Assembly (NCBI RefSeq): GCF_013752535.1
Contig: NZ_CP058348.1
Coordinates: 868,001-932,000, forward strand
Origin: Bdellovibrio sp. KM01
GTDB taxonomy: Bacteria > Bdellovibrionota > Bdellovibrionia > Bdellovibrionales > Bdellovibrionaceae
Direction: 5' to 3'
Length of the DNA stretch: 64,000 nucleotides
The position numbers and the translations under genes are program-made. Below the pieces are notes generated by a model, which was not told the origin of the DNA, did not search any database, and worked only from the letters and a program-made list of their open reading frames with translations. Shown piece by piece: positions 40,393 to 49,833 of the stretch. Position 1 is the first letter of the stretch. Every line of letters starts with the position of its first letter.

Positions 40393-41571
40393 ATGACTTT
40401 TCTGCTGCGGATCTCGTTGGTTGTTTTTATTATTTCACTTGGTGCGAATTCTTTTTCTGGGGATATTGATGCCCGTGCCAAAAAAGTTAAAACATACAAT
40501 GGTGGTTTGGGATTTTCCTTTGATTATTCCGACGAGCAATTCGGGGACCTTTCCTGTGTCGATTGCGATGACGTTGAAAAAGATGGCAGTCCTATTTTAA
40601 ATCTCAATGCAAAAGTAAATCCACCGGGAGTCGTGGAAATTGTCTATGGCGGTTCGCTATCCACCAGCTCTACCAAAGAATATCTCGATGATCGAAAAAA
40701 GTATGATTACGAGATTTTTCACCTGGAGCGACTGCAGGGGCATTTGGTTTTTGACGTATTTTTGCAGGCTCTGCCGGATGCTCATCCTAATTTTGAGACC
40801 AATGGTTCCAATTTTACCTGGAAGGCGCGCGGTTTTTGCAACGGGCATATGTTGACTGTCACTTTTGATTACTACCCAAAACCGGATAAAACCAAGCGGG
40901 CCGACATCAAGTCTTCTGGTGTGCCACCCCAGCATTACTATGATTTTCTGCGTTCCGTTCGTTGTGCAAGTTGGAGCGACGTGCCTTCCGAGAAAACTTT
41001 TAAGTCACCATCAGGTGCCGTCGAAGTTGTCGTAAAGGCCGAAAAGAAAATCACCAGCGGAAATGAGTTTCATATTCTGTACACGTATTCGTTCAAACGT
41101 GAGGGCCACACTGCAAGTCTGCAGTCACCTGACACCGTTGCTGGTATTCCTCATTTCGAGCGCGCTTTTAGTAGATTAAAATGGTCCCCTGATGAAAAGA
41201 CCGTGCAACTGTATAATCAGGTGCGTTCATTGGCTCCGGGTTCAAAATGGGCAAACGCCACCACCAGTCGCGGAGAGCTTTCATGGTTGGATAATAGATA
41301 CGCGCTTCAGAATCAGGAAGAGGACTGTGGTCGAGGCTTTCTGTTGTTCGATGCGGAAAAGGGTAAAGAGCTCGCGCTTGAGCCGAAAACTCCCAATGTT
41401 TCGTTTTCTTTCATCGGTAAACCCGAGCGTAAAAAAGTTCAGGTGCTGTCCACGACAGGAATCTGTTCCGCTGCTCGAGTGGTGGAAAATTGTTTTGAAT
41501 TGGATTTCAAAAAACCGGTGCTGAAGAAAATCAGCTGTCCGAATGGGGCAAAAAATAAAGGCCCATCCTAG
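40393..41571 (+). CDS. secreted hypothetical protein (392 aa)
   Basis: Signal peptide MTFLLRISLVVFIISLGANS. The mature protein has about nine Cys, including a tight pair in LSCVDCDD, and looks mostly beta. The second half (from about residue 205) has FKSPSGAVEVVVKAEKK, RLKWSPDEKTVQLYNQ and GFLLFDAEKGKELAL, resembling one or two beta-propeller-like blades. Family not recognised. No clear ribosome site is visible at the ATG. Monocistronic. Confidence 0.72.
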   Translation: MTFLLRISLVVFIISLGANSFSGDIDARAKKVKTYNGGLGFSFDYSDEQFGDLSCVDCDDVEKDGSPILNLNAKVNPPGVVEIVYGGSLSTSSTKEYLDDRKKYDYEIFHLERLQGHLVFDVFLQALPDAHPNFETNGSNFTWKARGFCNGHMLTVTFDYYPKPDKTKRADIKSSGVPPQHYYDFLRSVRCASWSDVPSEKTFKSPSGAVEVVVKAEKKITSGNEFHILYTYSFKREGHTASLQSPDTVAGIPHFERAFSRLKWSPDEKTVQLYNQVRSLAPGSKWANATTSRGELSWLDNRYALQNQEEDCGRGFLLFDAEKGKELALEPKTPNVSFSFIGKPERKKVQVLSTTGICSAARVVENCFELDFKKPVLKKISCPNGAKNKGPS

Positions 41572-41649
41572 GCCCTTGAACTTCAGGTTAACGTGATCTG
41601 AGGTACGAGGGCACTTGTCTTTTAGCTGTCACTGAAAGAGGTTAGGGAA

Positions 41650-42135
41650 CTAGTTCCGCTTCTTACGAGCCTGAGAACGATGCTCTTCGTGCCACGTTTT
41701 TCTTTGTGTGTGGTGATGCTCTTTTGCTTTTTCTGATTTTGGCAGATTCTGCAAAGAGGCTTTCAATTGTGAATGCAGTGGCATCAAGCTTACGCCAGAC
41801 AACAAAAGATTGCGGTACTGTTTCGTGAAACTGTCTGGTTCTGGATTTTCTTCAAACAACAGGCGTTCAATTTCAGCGCGCGCAGTTTCGCCGTGCTCTT
41901 CAGAAATCATCTCGAGCTCTGTCATGATGTCGATGTCAGCCATCAAGGATGTCAATTCGCGCAACCATTTATAACGTTCAGCCGTTAGCAGAACATTGAA
42001 CCATTCATTGGGTTGCGCCTCATAACCCACTTCGCTGTCGAATTGCTCTTTCAACGAATTCAAAACTTCTTTTTGCAAAGCCCAAAGAGCTTGGCGAACT
42101 AACATGGCATGGGAGTGATGTGATGATTTGGTCAT
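41650..42135 (-). CDS. hypothetical helical protein (161 aa)
   Basis: Cytoplasmic, no signal. Almost entirely predicted helix: LVRQALWALQKEVLNSLKEQF, NEWFNVLLTAERYKWLRELTSLMADIDIM, ARAEIERLLFE. The C-terminus is rich in His, Lys and Arg and is probably disordered or nucleic-acid binding. Its ATG overlaps the stop of the upstream oxidoreductase by four bases (ATGA), so it is translated with it. No family recognised. Confidence 0.75.
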   Translation of the reverse strand: MTKSSHHSHAMLVRQALWALQKEVLNSLKEQFDSEVGYEAQPNEWFNVLLTAERYKWLRELTSLMADIDIMTELEMISEEHGETARAEIERLLFEENPEPDSFTKQYRNLLLSGVSLMPLHSQLKASLQNLPKSEKAKEHHHTQRKTWHEEHRSQARKKRN

Positions 42136-43202
42136 GCGTTCACTCTACCGTATTGCACGGGCCATGTCACATCGACGCCCAGCTTTTTGGCAGCGTGTAA
42201 CGGCCAATAAGGGTCACGGAGCATCTCCCGGGCCATTAAAATTAAGTCAGCCTTCCCGGATTGCAGAATTTCTTCGGCATTGTGAGGATCTGTAATCATT
42301 CCCACGGCCCCTGTGGCGATGTTGGCTCCATTGCGGACGCCCTCTGCAAAGGGAACCTGGTAACCGGGACCCACAGGAATTTGGGCTTTCGGAACACTGC
42401 CACCGGTCGAGCAGTCGATCAGATCCACGCCCTGTTTTTTAAGTTCCTTCGCAAAGGCAATGCTTTGTTCAAGATCCCAACCATTTTCCACCCAGTCTGT
42501 GGCAGAAATTCTGACAAATAAAGGAAGTTCTGCCGGCCATAATTTACGAACCGCTGCCGCGACTTCCAAAGGAAAGCGCATGCGATTTTCCAAACTGCCA
42601 CCGTAATCGTCAGTGCGGTGATTGGATAGGGGAGATAAAAACTCGTGCATCAAATAACCATGGGCCATGTGCAGTTCGATTAATTGAAATCCGGCCTGCA
42701 AAGCCAAGTCTGCCGAGTGCACGAAGTCTTGAATCAATTGCTTAATTTCTGGGATGGTCAAGGCATGGGGAGTGTGCCAACCTTCGGCGAACGGGAGGGC
42801 GCTGGGGCCCATGGTGGTCCATGCCCCTTGTTCTGGAGTCAGAGGTTTGCCGCCTTTCCAGGCAAGATCGGTGGAAGATTTACGACCGGCGTGGGCTAGT
42901 TGTATTCCCGCCACAGTGCCTTGGTTTTTCATAAACTGAGCAATGGGTTTAAACTTTTCCAGCTGCTCCTCGTTCCAAAGGCCTAGACAGCCTGGAGAAA
43001 TGCGACCGTCTGGACGAACCCCCGTTGCTTCTACGATAACCAGACCCGCTCCACCGACGGCACGAGAACCCAGGTGAACCATATGCCAGTCATTGGGCAC
43101 GCCGTTTACGGCTGAATACATGCACATGGGAGAAACCGCGATGCGATTTTTAAGTTCAATTGAACGAAGTTTAAGCGGGCTAAAGAGTCGAGACTGATTC
43201 AT
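42132..43202 (-). CDS. namA: NADPH dehydrogenase, YqjM/NamA-type Old Yellow Enzyme
   Basis: 356 residues. FMN-dependent ene reductase of the thermophilic-like/YqjM class: LKNRIAVSPMCMYSAVNGVPNDWHMVHLGSRA with the active-site Cys in PMCMYS, GIQLAHAGRKSS, LHMAHGYLMHEFLSPLSNHRTDDYGGS (His-x2-His pair) and ILMAREMLRDPYW near the end. It reduces enones and nitro-compounds with NADPH. A second OYE, distinct in class from the one at 6121-7191. It leads a two-gene operon with the helical protein. Confidence 0.9.
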   Translation of the reverse strand: MNQSRLFSPLKLRSIELKNRIAVSPMCMYSAVNGVPNDWHMVHLGSRAVGGAGLVIVEATGVRPDGRISPGCLGLWNEEQLEKFKPIAQFMKNQGTVAGIQLAHAGRKSSTDLAWKGGKPLTPEQGAWTTMGPSALPFAEGWHTPHALTIPEIKQLIQDFVHSADLALQAGFQLIELHMAHGYLMHEFLSPLSNHRTDDYGGSLENRMRFPLEVAAAVRKLWPAELPLFVRISATDWVENGWDLEQSIAFAKELKKQGVDLIDCSTGGSVPKAQIPVGPGYQVPFAEGVRNGANIATGAVGMITDPHNAEEILQSGKADLILMAREMLRDPYWPLHAAKKLGVDVTWPVQYGRVNA

Positions 43203-43358
43203 TTCTTACCTCGGTTTGCAGCATCCCTTTTTTTCCAAAATCAGACAATAGACTTGGCAAAACGAAACGTGTCACCTAAACGCTATTGGACTTGGCGACA
43301 GTCTTTTTTCAGTGCTAACATTAACAATTGTTACCCCACAATGGGCTCTGGAGGAAGA

Positions 43359-43631
43359 ATGAAATTAGGGAAGAATGTATTTACAGTTTTAGCTGCTGCT
43401 TTGATGGTTTTAACACTTTCAATGCCATTCGCTGCTGAAGCGAAAAAGAAAAGCGGCAAAAAAGCTAAAACAAGCCACTCACAAGTTTCTAAAAAGAAAA
43501 AAGGTGGCAAACACGCTAAGAAGGCAAAGAAGAAAAAGTCTGAATCTGCTGATATGTCAGCTCAGGCTCCTTCAGCACCGGCACCAGCAGCAGGCGATGC
43601 AGTGGGTGTAGTTGAACCGCCACCACTTTAG
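43359..43631 (+). CDS. small secreted Lys-rich protein with Ala/Pro tail (90 aa)
   Basis: ATG with GGAGGAA ahead; a longer frame from 43254 is less likely. Signal peptide MKLGKNVFTVLAAALMVLTL ending AEA. The mature chain of about 65 residues has a dense Lys block (KKKSGKKAK, KKKKGGKHAKKAKKKK) and a tail SAPAPAAGDAVGVVEPPPL. Highly basic, probably disordered, similar in composition to proteins that coat peptidoglycan or nucleoid polymers. It is 49 bases before mtgA on the same strand with a strong hairpin between. Confidence 0.72.
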   Translation: MKLGKNVFTVLAAALMVLTLSMPFAAEAKKKSGKKAKTSHSQVSKKKKGGKHAKKAKKKKSESADMSAQAPSAPAPAAGDAVGVVEPPPL

Positions 43632-43644
43632 TATTTACTAACTC

Positions 43645-43668
43645 AAAGTCCTCCGCCGGGAGGGCTTT
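43645..43668 (+). terminator. probable terminator or attenuator hairpin
   Basis: Ten-base-pair stem AAAGTCCTCC / GGAGGGCTTT with one G-T pair and loop GCCG, between the Lys-rich gene and mtgA. No T-run follows, so termination may be partial. Confidence 0.5.
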
Positions 43669-43680
43669 GAACTTTGAAGA

Positions 43681-44436
43681 GTGAACGTTTTGAAAGCAGT
43701 CTTGTTTAAACTTAGAAAAGTTCTTTTTAAAGCTGCTCTGCTTTTCGCTGTAACCAGTATTGGTTTGGTTCTTTTGTATCGTTTCGTTCCTGTTTATGTG
43801 ACACCTTTGATGGTGATCCGTTCCGTTCAATCCGTATTTTCAGATAAATTCGTCGGCATCAATCATGACTGGGTCCCTTTGGAGCAAATTTCACCAGCCA
43901 TGCAAAAAGCTGTGTTGAAAGCCGAAGACTATCGCTTCTTTGATCACAATGGTTTTGATTTTGATGCGATCGAAAAAGCCATGAAATATAACAAGACCCA
44001 CAAACGCAGTCGCGGTGCGAGCACAATCTCACAGCAAACGGCAAAAAATGTTTTTCTGTGGCCGACCCGTGATTGGTTTCGTAAAGGACTGGAAGCTTAC
44101 TTCACGGTGCTCATCGAGTTCACCTGGCCCAAAGAGCGCATCATGGAAGTTTATCTTAATGTGATCGAGATGGGTCCCGGCGTTTATGGTGTTGAAGCAG
44201 CTTCGCAAAAGTACTTTAAAAGAAGTGCCAAAAATATTTCTGCAACTCAGGCAAGTTTGATCGCTGCTGTTTTGCCGAATCCACGTCGTTTTCGCATTGA
44301 TCGTCCCTCCAATTATGTTGTTCGTCGTCAGCAACGCATTCTGTATCGCGTGAGTCCACCTTTTCCTCGCGAAGAGCGCGCGTCCTTTTTGGATTTTCTG
44401 GATTTAAAGTTTGAATCCGACGAAGCTCAAGACTAA
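43681..44436 (+). CDS. mtgA: monofunctional peptidoglycan transglycosylase
   Basis: 251 residues from a GTG. One N-terminal membrane anchor (FKAALLFAVTSIGLVLLYRFV), then a GT51 domain: catalytic Glu in KAEDYRFFDHNGFD, RGASTISQQTAKNVFLWPTRD, RKGLEAYFTVLIEFTWPKERIMEVYLNVIEMGPGVYGVEAAS and ASLIAAVLPNP. No transpeptidase domain. It polymerises lipid II into glycan strands in the periplasm. Length typical of MtgA. A predator may use it in its own wall growth inside prey. Confidence 0.93.
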   Translation: MNVLKAVLFKLRKVLFKAALLFAVTSIGLVLLYRFVPVYVTPLMVIRSVQSVFSDKFVGINHDWVPLEQISPAMQKAVLKAEDYRFFDHNGFDFDAIEKAMKYNKTHKRSRGASTISQQTAKNVFLWPTRDWFRKGLEAYFTVLIEFTWPKERIMEVYLNVIEMGPGVYGVEAASQKYFKRSAKNISATQASLIAAVLPNPRRFRIDRPSNYVVRRQQRILYRVSPPFPREERASFLDFLDLKFESDEAQD

Positions 44437-44737
44437 CACTTCGGTAATTCACCCGTTGCGTAAATTCATTTCTGATACTTAATCTCTGCGATTTTTTCTT
44501 CACATATATTTTTGTTTACTCCGATTTTTCCGAATGAAAATGCTAAAAATCTGTTCTCATGATTGACCTCAGGGAGCAAACGGAACGTGTTCGGCGAGTG
44601 TTCATTACAAAAATATTCATATCCAATTCCATCAGCTCAGGGATACGAATTTATTCCAACACACAACTGCATTCTTGGGCTTACTCGAACGTTGGCACTT
44701 ACGCCTGAGGGTGCGCAGACTATTTGGAGAAGAGAAT
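44437..44737 (+). other. AT-rich leader of the secreted-protein operon
   Basis: 301 bases with no gene. The left half is AT-rich and contains a TTGACC-like hexamer at about 44563, but no -10 matches at proper spacing. No terminator hairpin for mtgA is visible. This stretch should hold the promoter for the six-gene operon; I cannot place it. Confidence 0.4.
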
Positions 44738-45277
44738 ATGAATACTAAACGCGTACTAATCGTGTTGGCATCGCTATTTCTAAGCTACGCCTCTCATGCA
44801 AATGAGTTCGATGAAGGATCGGGGGAGTTCGATGCTCCGGCAAGACCGGGATACAGTGAAGCGGATATTCAGAAGAAGATCGAGAACGAGATGGCCATCG
44901 CTTGTTCTGGGAATTTGTGCAAGGTCGTAGGCCAGGATAATCAAGGATCTGGTTGGACGGTTCAGTTTCAAGTCGGATACGGTAACAACAATAACAACGG
45001 TAACGGCGATACGATTTATATCGGCGGAAACAATAACAACGGCAATAACGATGCCTATGCCAGTGTGACCGTGACTTACAGAAATTTCAAATGTCATTCC
45101 AACTTGTTGGTGACACCCGCAGTTTATCGCTTTGTGAATACTTACCTTTACAACATGGTCAATTCAGACGGTTCTGTGAAGAGAAACTTCTCTCCTGCTG
45201 ATCAAACGGTGATTTTGTTTTACACGACAATGTTGAACAAGGTCAGCGCGTGCGGCATGGGTGGCGTGGTTAATTAG
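44738..45277 (+). CDS. secreted protein of operon S, gene 1 (179 aa, Asn/Gly tract)
   Basis: Start at the ATG with GGAGAAGAG ahead. Signal peptide MNTKRVLIVLASLFLSYASHA. Acidic start EFDEGSGEFDAPAR, then a core with Cys pairs (IACSGNLCK, NFKCHS, VSACGMG). The middle carries two Asn/Gly tracts, GNNNNNGNGDTIYIGGNNNNGNND, within strands that otherwise continue smoothly (FQVGYG ... ASVTVTY), so the tract looks like an expanded surface loop. Family not recognised. Eight bases before gene 2. Confidence 0.75.
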   Translation: MNTKRVLIVLASLFLSYASHANEFDEGSGEFDAPARPGYSEADIQKKIENEMAIACSGNLCKVVGQDNQGSGWTVQFQVGYGNNNNNGNGDTIYIGGNNNNGNNDAYASVTVTYRNFKCHSNLLVTPAVYRFVNTYLYNMVNSDGSVKRNFSPADQTVILFYTTMLNKVSACGMGGVVN

Positions 45278-45285
45278 GAGCTTTT

Positions 45286-48042
45286 ATGAGCATCAGCGGA
45301 TCTATTCGTGCATTGGTTGTATTGATGTCTGTCCTGAGCACCTATGGTGTTCAGGCGCAAGCGGCGGCTGCGACGACATCGGTGCCGAATCTTCAGTTAA
45401 ATAATCTAAGAATCGCGAACAGAGCCCAATGCGCGGTGGATTCCGAGTTTCCGACCGATACGGCATTCATCGTGGTCGACGGCTATAATGCCGGGAAGCT
45501 TTCCTACTCCCTGGCCAAGAATATCGGAGGCGATGTCGCTCAAATGAGCACTGAAGGGATGCAGGATTTCCGTGTTGCCGTATCTTTGCTAACAAAGACA
45601 ATTGCAAACAAACTTTTCACGGGTGCTTTACCCATGCTTCCGCTGAATCTGAAAACTTCCAAGCTAGCCAAATACAATGCGCTGGCAGCCAAGTGCGAAA
45701 AGAAAACGTACTGTCCTGAGTTGAATACTTACCTTGCAAAAATTTGGGATAATTCCGAGGGAGCAGGAGTTCCTTGGGCAAGTATTGATAACTTTAGTGC
45801 CTCGCAGTTTTTGAAAGCTAAGAAAGCCGACAGAATTGGTTGCTACTATATTAAAAAATTCTCTGGGCTTCAGGGGAATCTGCACACCACGGAATTGGAT
45901 GCAGCCTCTTTGCAGGATATGGCTCAATCCTATTTAAAATCGGATAAAAACATCACGGCTTGCGAAGACCGGGATGCGACTCTGGATTCGCGCAATGCCA
46001 TGATTCAGTTGAATCTAAAATTGGATGGCGCGGGCGACTTTAATTCCTATGGTTTTGATTTTTGGAACAGTTTGAAAATCTATCTTTCCTTTGCCTGGAG
46101 ATATTCAAATCTTCCAGCGCAAGTCAGCCCACATATGGGCGAGCTTTTTAAATCTATCGCGCTCGAAGAGTCCATTATGTTGGTTCCAAACGGGTGTAAG
46201 AGCATTGAAAAGCCTGCTTGTGATGCGGAAACTTTGTCGTTGAACTCTATTCGGGAACTGGCGAAGCCAGGACAAAATCCCACCGATTCATTTAAAGAAA
46301 ATCCAGACGGTCCGGATAAGGGGACCGTTAACAACGGAGCCCGATCTGTGAACGATGATTTTCTGGGAACTCGCGGTTACGAGGAAGCGTCGGACTGGGT
46401 GGAAAACTTCCGTAAAAATTTCGTGCAAAATCGTGGCTCGATGAAAAATCGTCTGCAAAGTGCCATACAATTCCTGAATGTTATTTCCGGAGCGATGACG
46501 GCAGAGGAATTAAATGAATTCGTAAAACCAATGGCCTTTGCTGGGAACTATACAGCGGCTCATCGTGATGAACTTTATTATATGTGTACCGAAGCTCGCT
46601 TGGCGGGTGATAAACGTCTGGATTTCATGCGCACGGGAATCGACCGCGTTAAGCAATTGTCCGTCATGCAGAAAGCTTTTGAAGGTTCGGCGAAATCCTT
46701 GGATCAGATGGCTCAGTATTTCGATGCGTCGGCAATCGGTTTGATTAGCTTCTGTGACACTCTGGAAAAGCAAAATATCTGGAATGTTGACGGCTATACC
46801 GTGAATAAGGCGGGATTTAACCGTTGGGCTAAAGAGATACTGAATATTCCCCGCGATAAAGACACTGTGACGACTGAGTTTCAACCTATGTCTTTTGGTG
46901 CTCCTTTATTAGTATGGGATAAAACCAAGCCTCTGAATTCTTCAAATGTGATTTGTCAGACGGGAATGGACTGTGCCCGCAAATTGACAAAAGCAATGGT
47001 GGACCTTTACGCGGTTTCAAAATATGCGGATGCGTTTTTACCGGTATCGTCGACTGTGGCTTCTCCCGATATCTTTAATCCCTATGCGGATCTGAAGGCT
47101 TGTAAAATCTATGATCCTTGGTTCCAAACTCGTCGAGCGAACAAACGTCTTTTTGCAGATTTAACTAGCACGGTGTTGTTTGGTTGGAATGCTTTACCTC
47201 TCTATATTGACGTGGACTTCACAGCTCCTAAAGTGACCAGCCTGCAGCAGTTGATTGAAAATGGGACCGTTAAATTTGACCCCGCGATTCAGAAATCCAA
47301 AATGCAGTATTCCGTATTGGCAGATTTCGGTCCGCTGGTGGGGGCGCCGTGTGCGGTTTCTATTGCTCCGAACAGTGCCAAGGCCTTTAACTTTTACGCT
47401 TTCAATGGAATCACATTGAATTATTGTAAATCACGGGCTGACGGAACGGCGATTGGTGGCGATAACGGTTCTGTTGATAATAAGGTGCCTAAGGCGCGAT
47501 CTTACTGCGGTGGCTGCTCGATTAACTTTGTCGGTGTGACGTCGGGTGCTGCGATGGCGACGGCGAATGCCTTGCCGATCAATCCGATTAAATTGGGAAT
47601 CTATTTTTTCCGCTCTATCCAGCGCTTTGTGGATGCTAAAAAAGACAAAGTGAATATTCCAATGTCTTCGGATGTGAATCTGCAAAAGGTTGCAGAGACT
47701 TATCAAAAGTATGGCGGATATATCCCTGAACACTGCGTGGAGCAGTTGGGTGCAGGGGTGGGTTGTTACCAAAATATCTGTATGGCTAAGGCAGTTGACG
47801 CCTTTGAGAAATACACTGGCAAAAAGGTGATTGACGTGAATACGTCAAACTCCGGGCCAACAAGTTCCTCCATCACTAAAACTATCTCTATTAAATCGGC
47901 ACTTTGTGATGGCGAAGTTCTGATGAAGTTTAATTGCACAGACGACGGCAAAAAGTTTTCAACATATGAGCGCTTTGGTGGGTTGTATGGCCGCACCAAA
48001 GAGTGTCGTGATGCCATTGGGCAGAATTTTTGGGGGCACTAA
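45286..48042 (+). CDS. secreted protein of operon S, gene 2 (918 aa)
   Basis: Signal peptide MSISGSIRALVVLMSVLSTYGVQA, then a very large mature protein with over 20 Cys spread along it, in groups (KCEKKTYCPEL, ICQTGMDCARK, YCGGCSINF, HCVEQLGAGVGCYQNICM) that suggest many disulfides and a periplasmic or extracellular location. Mixed helix and strand, no repeats, no membrane segment. I find no known catalytic motif. It is the scaffold-sized member of the operon. SD GGAGC ahead; the stop overlaps gene 3 by one base (TAATG). Confidence 0.75.
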   Translation: MSISGSIRALVVLMSVLSTYGVQAQAAAATTSVPNLQLNNLRIANRAQCAVDSEFPTDTAFIVVDGYNAGKLSYSLAKNIGGDVAQMSTEGMQDFRVAVSLLTKTIANKLFTGALPMLPLNLKTSKLAKYNALAAKCEKKTYCPELNTYLAKIWDNSEGAGVPWASIDNFSASQFLKAKKADRIGCYYIKKFSGLQGNLHTTELDAASLQDMAQSYLKSDKNITACEDRDATLDSRNAMIQLNLKLDGAGDFNSYGFDFWNSLKIYLSFAWRYSNLPAQVSPHMGELFKSIALEESIMLVPNGCKSIEKPACDAETLSLNSIRELAKPGQNPTDSFKENPDGPDKGTVNNGARSVNDDFLGTRGYEEASDWVENFRKNFVQNRGSMKNRLQSAIQFLNVISGAMTAEELNEFVKPMAFAGNYTAAHRDELYYMCTEARLAGDKRLDFMRTGIDRVKQLSVMQKAFEGSAKSLDQMAQYFDASAIGLISFCDTLEKQNIWNVDGYTVNKAGFNRWAKEILNIPRDKDTVTTEFQPMSFGAPLLVWDKTKPLNSSNVICQTGMDCARKLTKAMVDLYAVSKYADAFLPVSSTVASPDIFNPYADLKACKIYDPWFQTRRANKRLFADLTSTVLFGWNALPLYIDVDFTAPKVTSLQQLIENGTVKFDPAIQKSKMQYSVLADFGPLVGAPCAVSIAPNSAKAFNFYAFNGITLNYCKSRADGTAIGGDNGSVDNKVPKARSYCGGCSINFVGVTSGAAMATANALPINPIKLGIYFFRSIQRFVDAKKDKVNIPMSSDVNLQKVAETYQKYGGYIPEHCVEQLGAGVGCYQNICMAKAVDAFEKYTGKKVIDVNTSNSGPTSSSITKTISIKSALCDGEVLMKFNCTDDGKKFSTYERFGGLYGRTKECRDAIGQNFWGH

Positions 48043-48635
48043 TGAAAGCAATCGTATTGGGACTTTTGTTGGTGGTGAGTTCGGTCAATGCCTGGGCTTT
48101 GAAAATCGAGTCAGAATATATTCAAACTATCACTGGGCAATATGTAAAGACCACGAAAGTGAGCTGTGACGAGTCTTCGGCAAATCACTGCACGCAAATC
48201 TGTAACAATCCCATTTTGTGTCAGCGCCGAGAGCCTTATTGCCGTAACTGTGCCGGAACATCGTCGCCACTTTTACGCCAGCTCTTTACGGAGTTGTCGC
48301 ATTTGTACACGGTAAAGTCTCAGCTGACGGAGCTTTCGCCTTTGGTGAAATTTTTGGCTGAAGAAGACTATGTCCTTTTGGATTTAAACAGCGTGTTTAA
48401 TTATTACACGCCGGTGGGCGGGGAGCCCTTTTTAAATGAACTGCGTAACTTCTGTGGGGATCGTGCGGATTCCGCGTTGTTGGCAGTTCGTTTAGATGAA
48501 GTTCATCAACCTGCTTCTTTGGATTTTATTTTATGTCCTGATGGTTCGGGGCAGACCTCTGCTTTTGAAGTGGCACCGAGAACTCCAGGAATTCAGCAGC
48601 AATTGAAAACAGAAATATTTTTTAATTTAAACTGA
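48042..48635 (+). CDS. secreted protein of operon S, gene 3 (197 aa)
   Basis: ATG at the TAATG overlap, with GGGGG ahead inside gene 2. Signal peptide MKAIVLGLLLVVSSVNAWA. A Cys-dense N-terminal third (VSCDESSANHCTQICNNPILC, EPYCRNCAG) is followed by a helical middle and ends with DFILCPDGSG. The Cys spacing resembles a small disulfide module. Family not recognised. Coupled to gene 2, so the two products are probably made together. Confidence 0.75.
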   Translation: MKAIVLGLLLVVSSVNAWALKIESEYIQTITGQYVKTTKVSCDESSANHCTQICNNPILCQRREPYCRNCAGTSSPLLRQLFTELSHLYTVKSQLTELSPLVKFLAEEDYVLLDLNSVFNYYTPVGGEPFLNELRNFCGDRADSALLAVRLDEVHQPASLDFILCPDGSGQTSAFEVAPRTPGIQQQLKTEIFFNLN

Positions 48636-48685
48636 GTATTTCAGTTTATTACAACAACTCCCTTACAGGGGAAAAGGAGAACAAC

Positions 48686-49804
48686 ATGAAGCGTTTTGTA
48701 AAAGGTTTGGCTACAGCAGCCGTGACCTTCATGGCGATGCAAGCGAACGCCGTGCAAGTTACTTATACATTCAGAGTGAACAGCTCTGGTCCAAGCATTT
48801 ATCCGTGTAACGCGGGTCTATTGACTGAGAATCCATACGAAGGTGACAAAGCAATTTGTTATACGGCGGATACTCATGAAGTCTGTAGCCCTGATTGCGT
48901 GGGTGTAGACTGTCAAGGTAAAGACAACGGCAAACCAGGTCCTGAATTGCCAGGTCCAAACCCACATCCACACTCTGCGGCGATGGAGTTGTTTGGAGGC
49001 GATCACCACCAACCACCAAGTCATCAACCACCGAGAAAAAATGCCTGCGAATGTACAACAGCGTACGGTCGTAAAAATGGTAACTATCTTCACGCGACTT
49101 ACACTCCATGGGGTGAAAACAACGATCCACACAAAGACGTAATCTCTGGTCAGGGCAATCAGTTTGCTAAACTATTCAATGACGAAGTAACACCATACAA
49201 AAATGTATTGCAAACTTTGGCATTCAACCTTGGCAGCGAATTGTATACTGCTAAGTATTTCGTGGATATCTGCTACCGTGGTTCACAAATTGACTACGGC
49301 ACGATCAACACGTCTTGGAATATCTTGGCTGAGACGGCAGTAACTGATTTTGGTTTCGCACCAGGTGGCCAAGGTTACAGCAAACTTTCAGATCTGGAAA
49401 TGAAAGCTTACGTGATCTGTACAACCCAAAATAAGACTTGTGAACATGGCAATTGCAACGACTACGATACAGCTATCGATGGTGCGCAAGTGGCTCAGTT
49501 CAACAACTCTTTCTTGGACTACTTGGGTCAAGGTAAATTCAATTACTCTGACAAATCTAACTGGGTACCGGCAAAAGGTTCCTTCACACAGTTGATCGAC
49601 AACAAGTATGAAGACCTTGGCAACCATGCAGCAGCTAAATTCTGTAAAATCCGCTACGTTTACTCCGAAACAAACGGTTTGGATAAAGACAAAGCTAAAC
49701 ACAGAAAGTGGCAAAAACATGGCGCAAATATTTGCACTCACACGAAAGTGGAAATGGCATCTATGGGCGAATGCACAAACTGTGGTGGCGGCCACAAGCA
49801 CTAA
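48686..49804 (+). CDS. secreted protein of operon S, gene 4 (372 aa), paralogue of gene 6
   Basis: Signal peptide MKRFVKGLATAAVTFMAMQANA after AAAGGAGAAC. Conserved blocks shared with gene 6: YPCNAGL, CYTADTHEVCSP, ACECTTAYG, and LAFNLGSELYTAKYFVDICYRG. Between the first two and the third lies a Pro/His-rich insert (PGPELPGPNPHPHSA, HHQPPSHQPP) not found in gene 6. The C-terminus is His/Cys-rich (ECTNCGGGHKH), a possible metal site. T-ending and A-ending codons dominate compared with gene 5, and its own ribosome site is strong, so it may be highly expressed. Family not recognised. Confidence 0.78.
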   Translation: MKRFVKGLATAAVTFMAMQANAVQVTYTFRVNSSGPSIYPCNAGLLTENPYEGDKAICYTADTHEVCSPDCVGVDCQGKDNGKPGPELPGPNPHPHSAAMELFGGDHHQPPSHQPPRKNACECTTAYGRKNGNYLHATYTPWGENNDPHKDVISGQGNQFAKLFNDEVTPYKNVLQTLAFNLGSELYTAKYFVDICYRGSQIDYGTINTSWNILAETAVTDFGFAPGGQGYSKLSDLEMKAYVICTTQNKTCEHGNCNDYDTAIDGAQVAQFNNSFLDYLGQGKFNYSDKSNWVPAKGSFTQLIDNKYEDLGNHAAAKFCKIRYVYSETNGLDKDKAKHRKWQKHGANICTHTKVEMASMGECTNCGGGHKH

Positions 49805-49833
49805 TTCGATAAATTAATAGGAGAGGAGACTCT

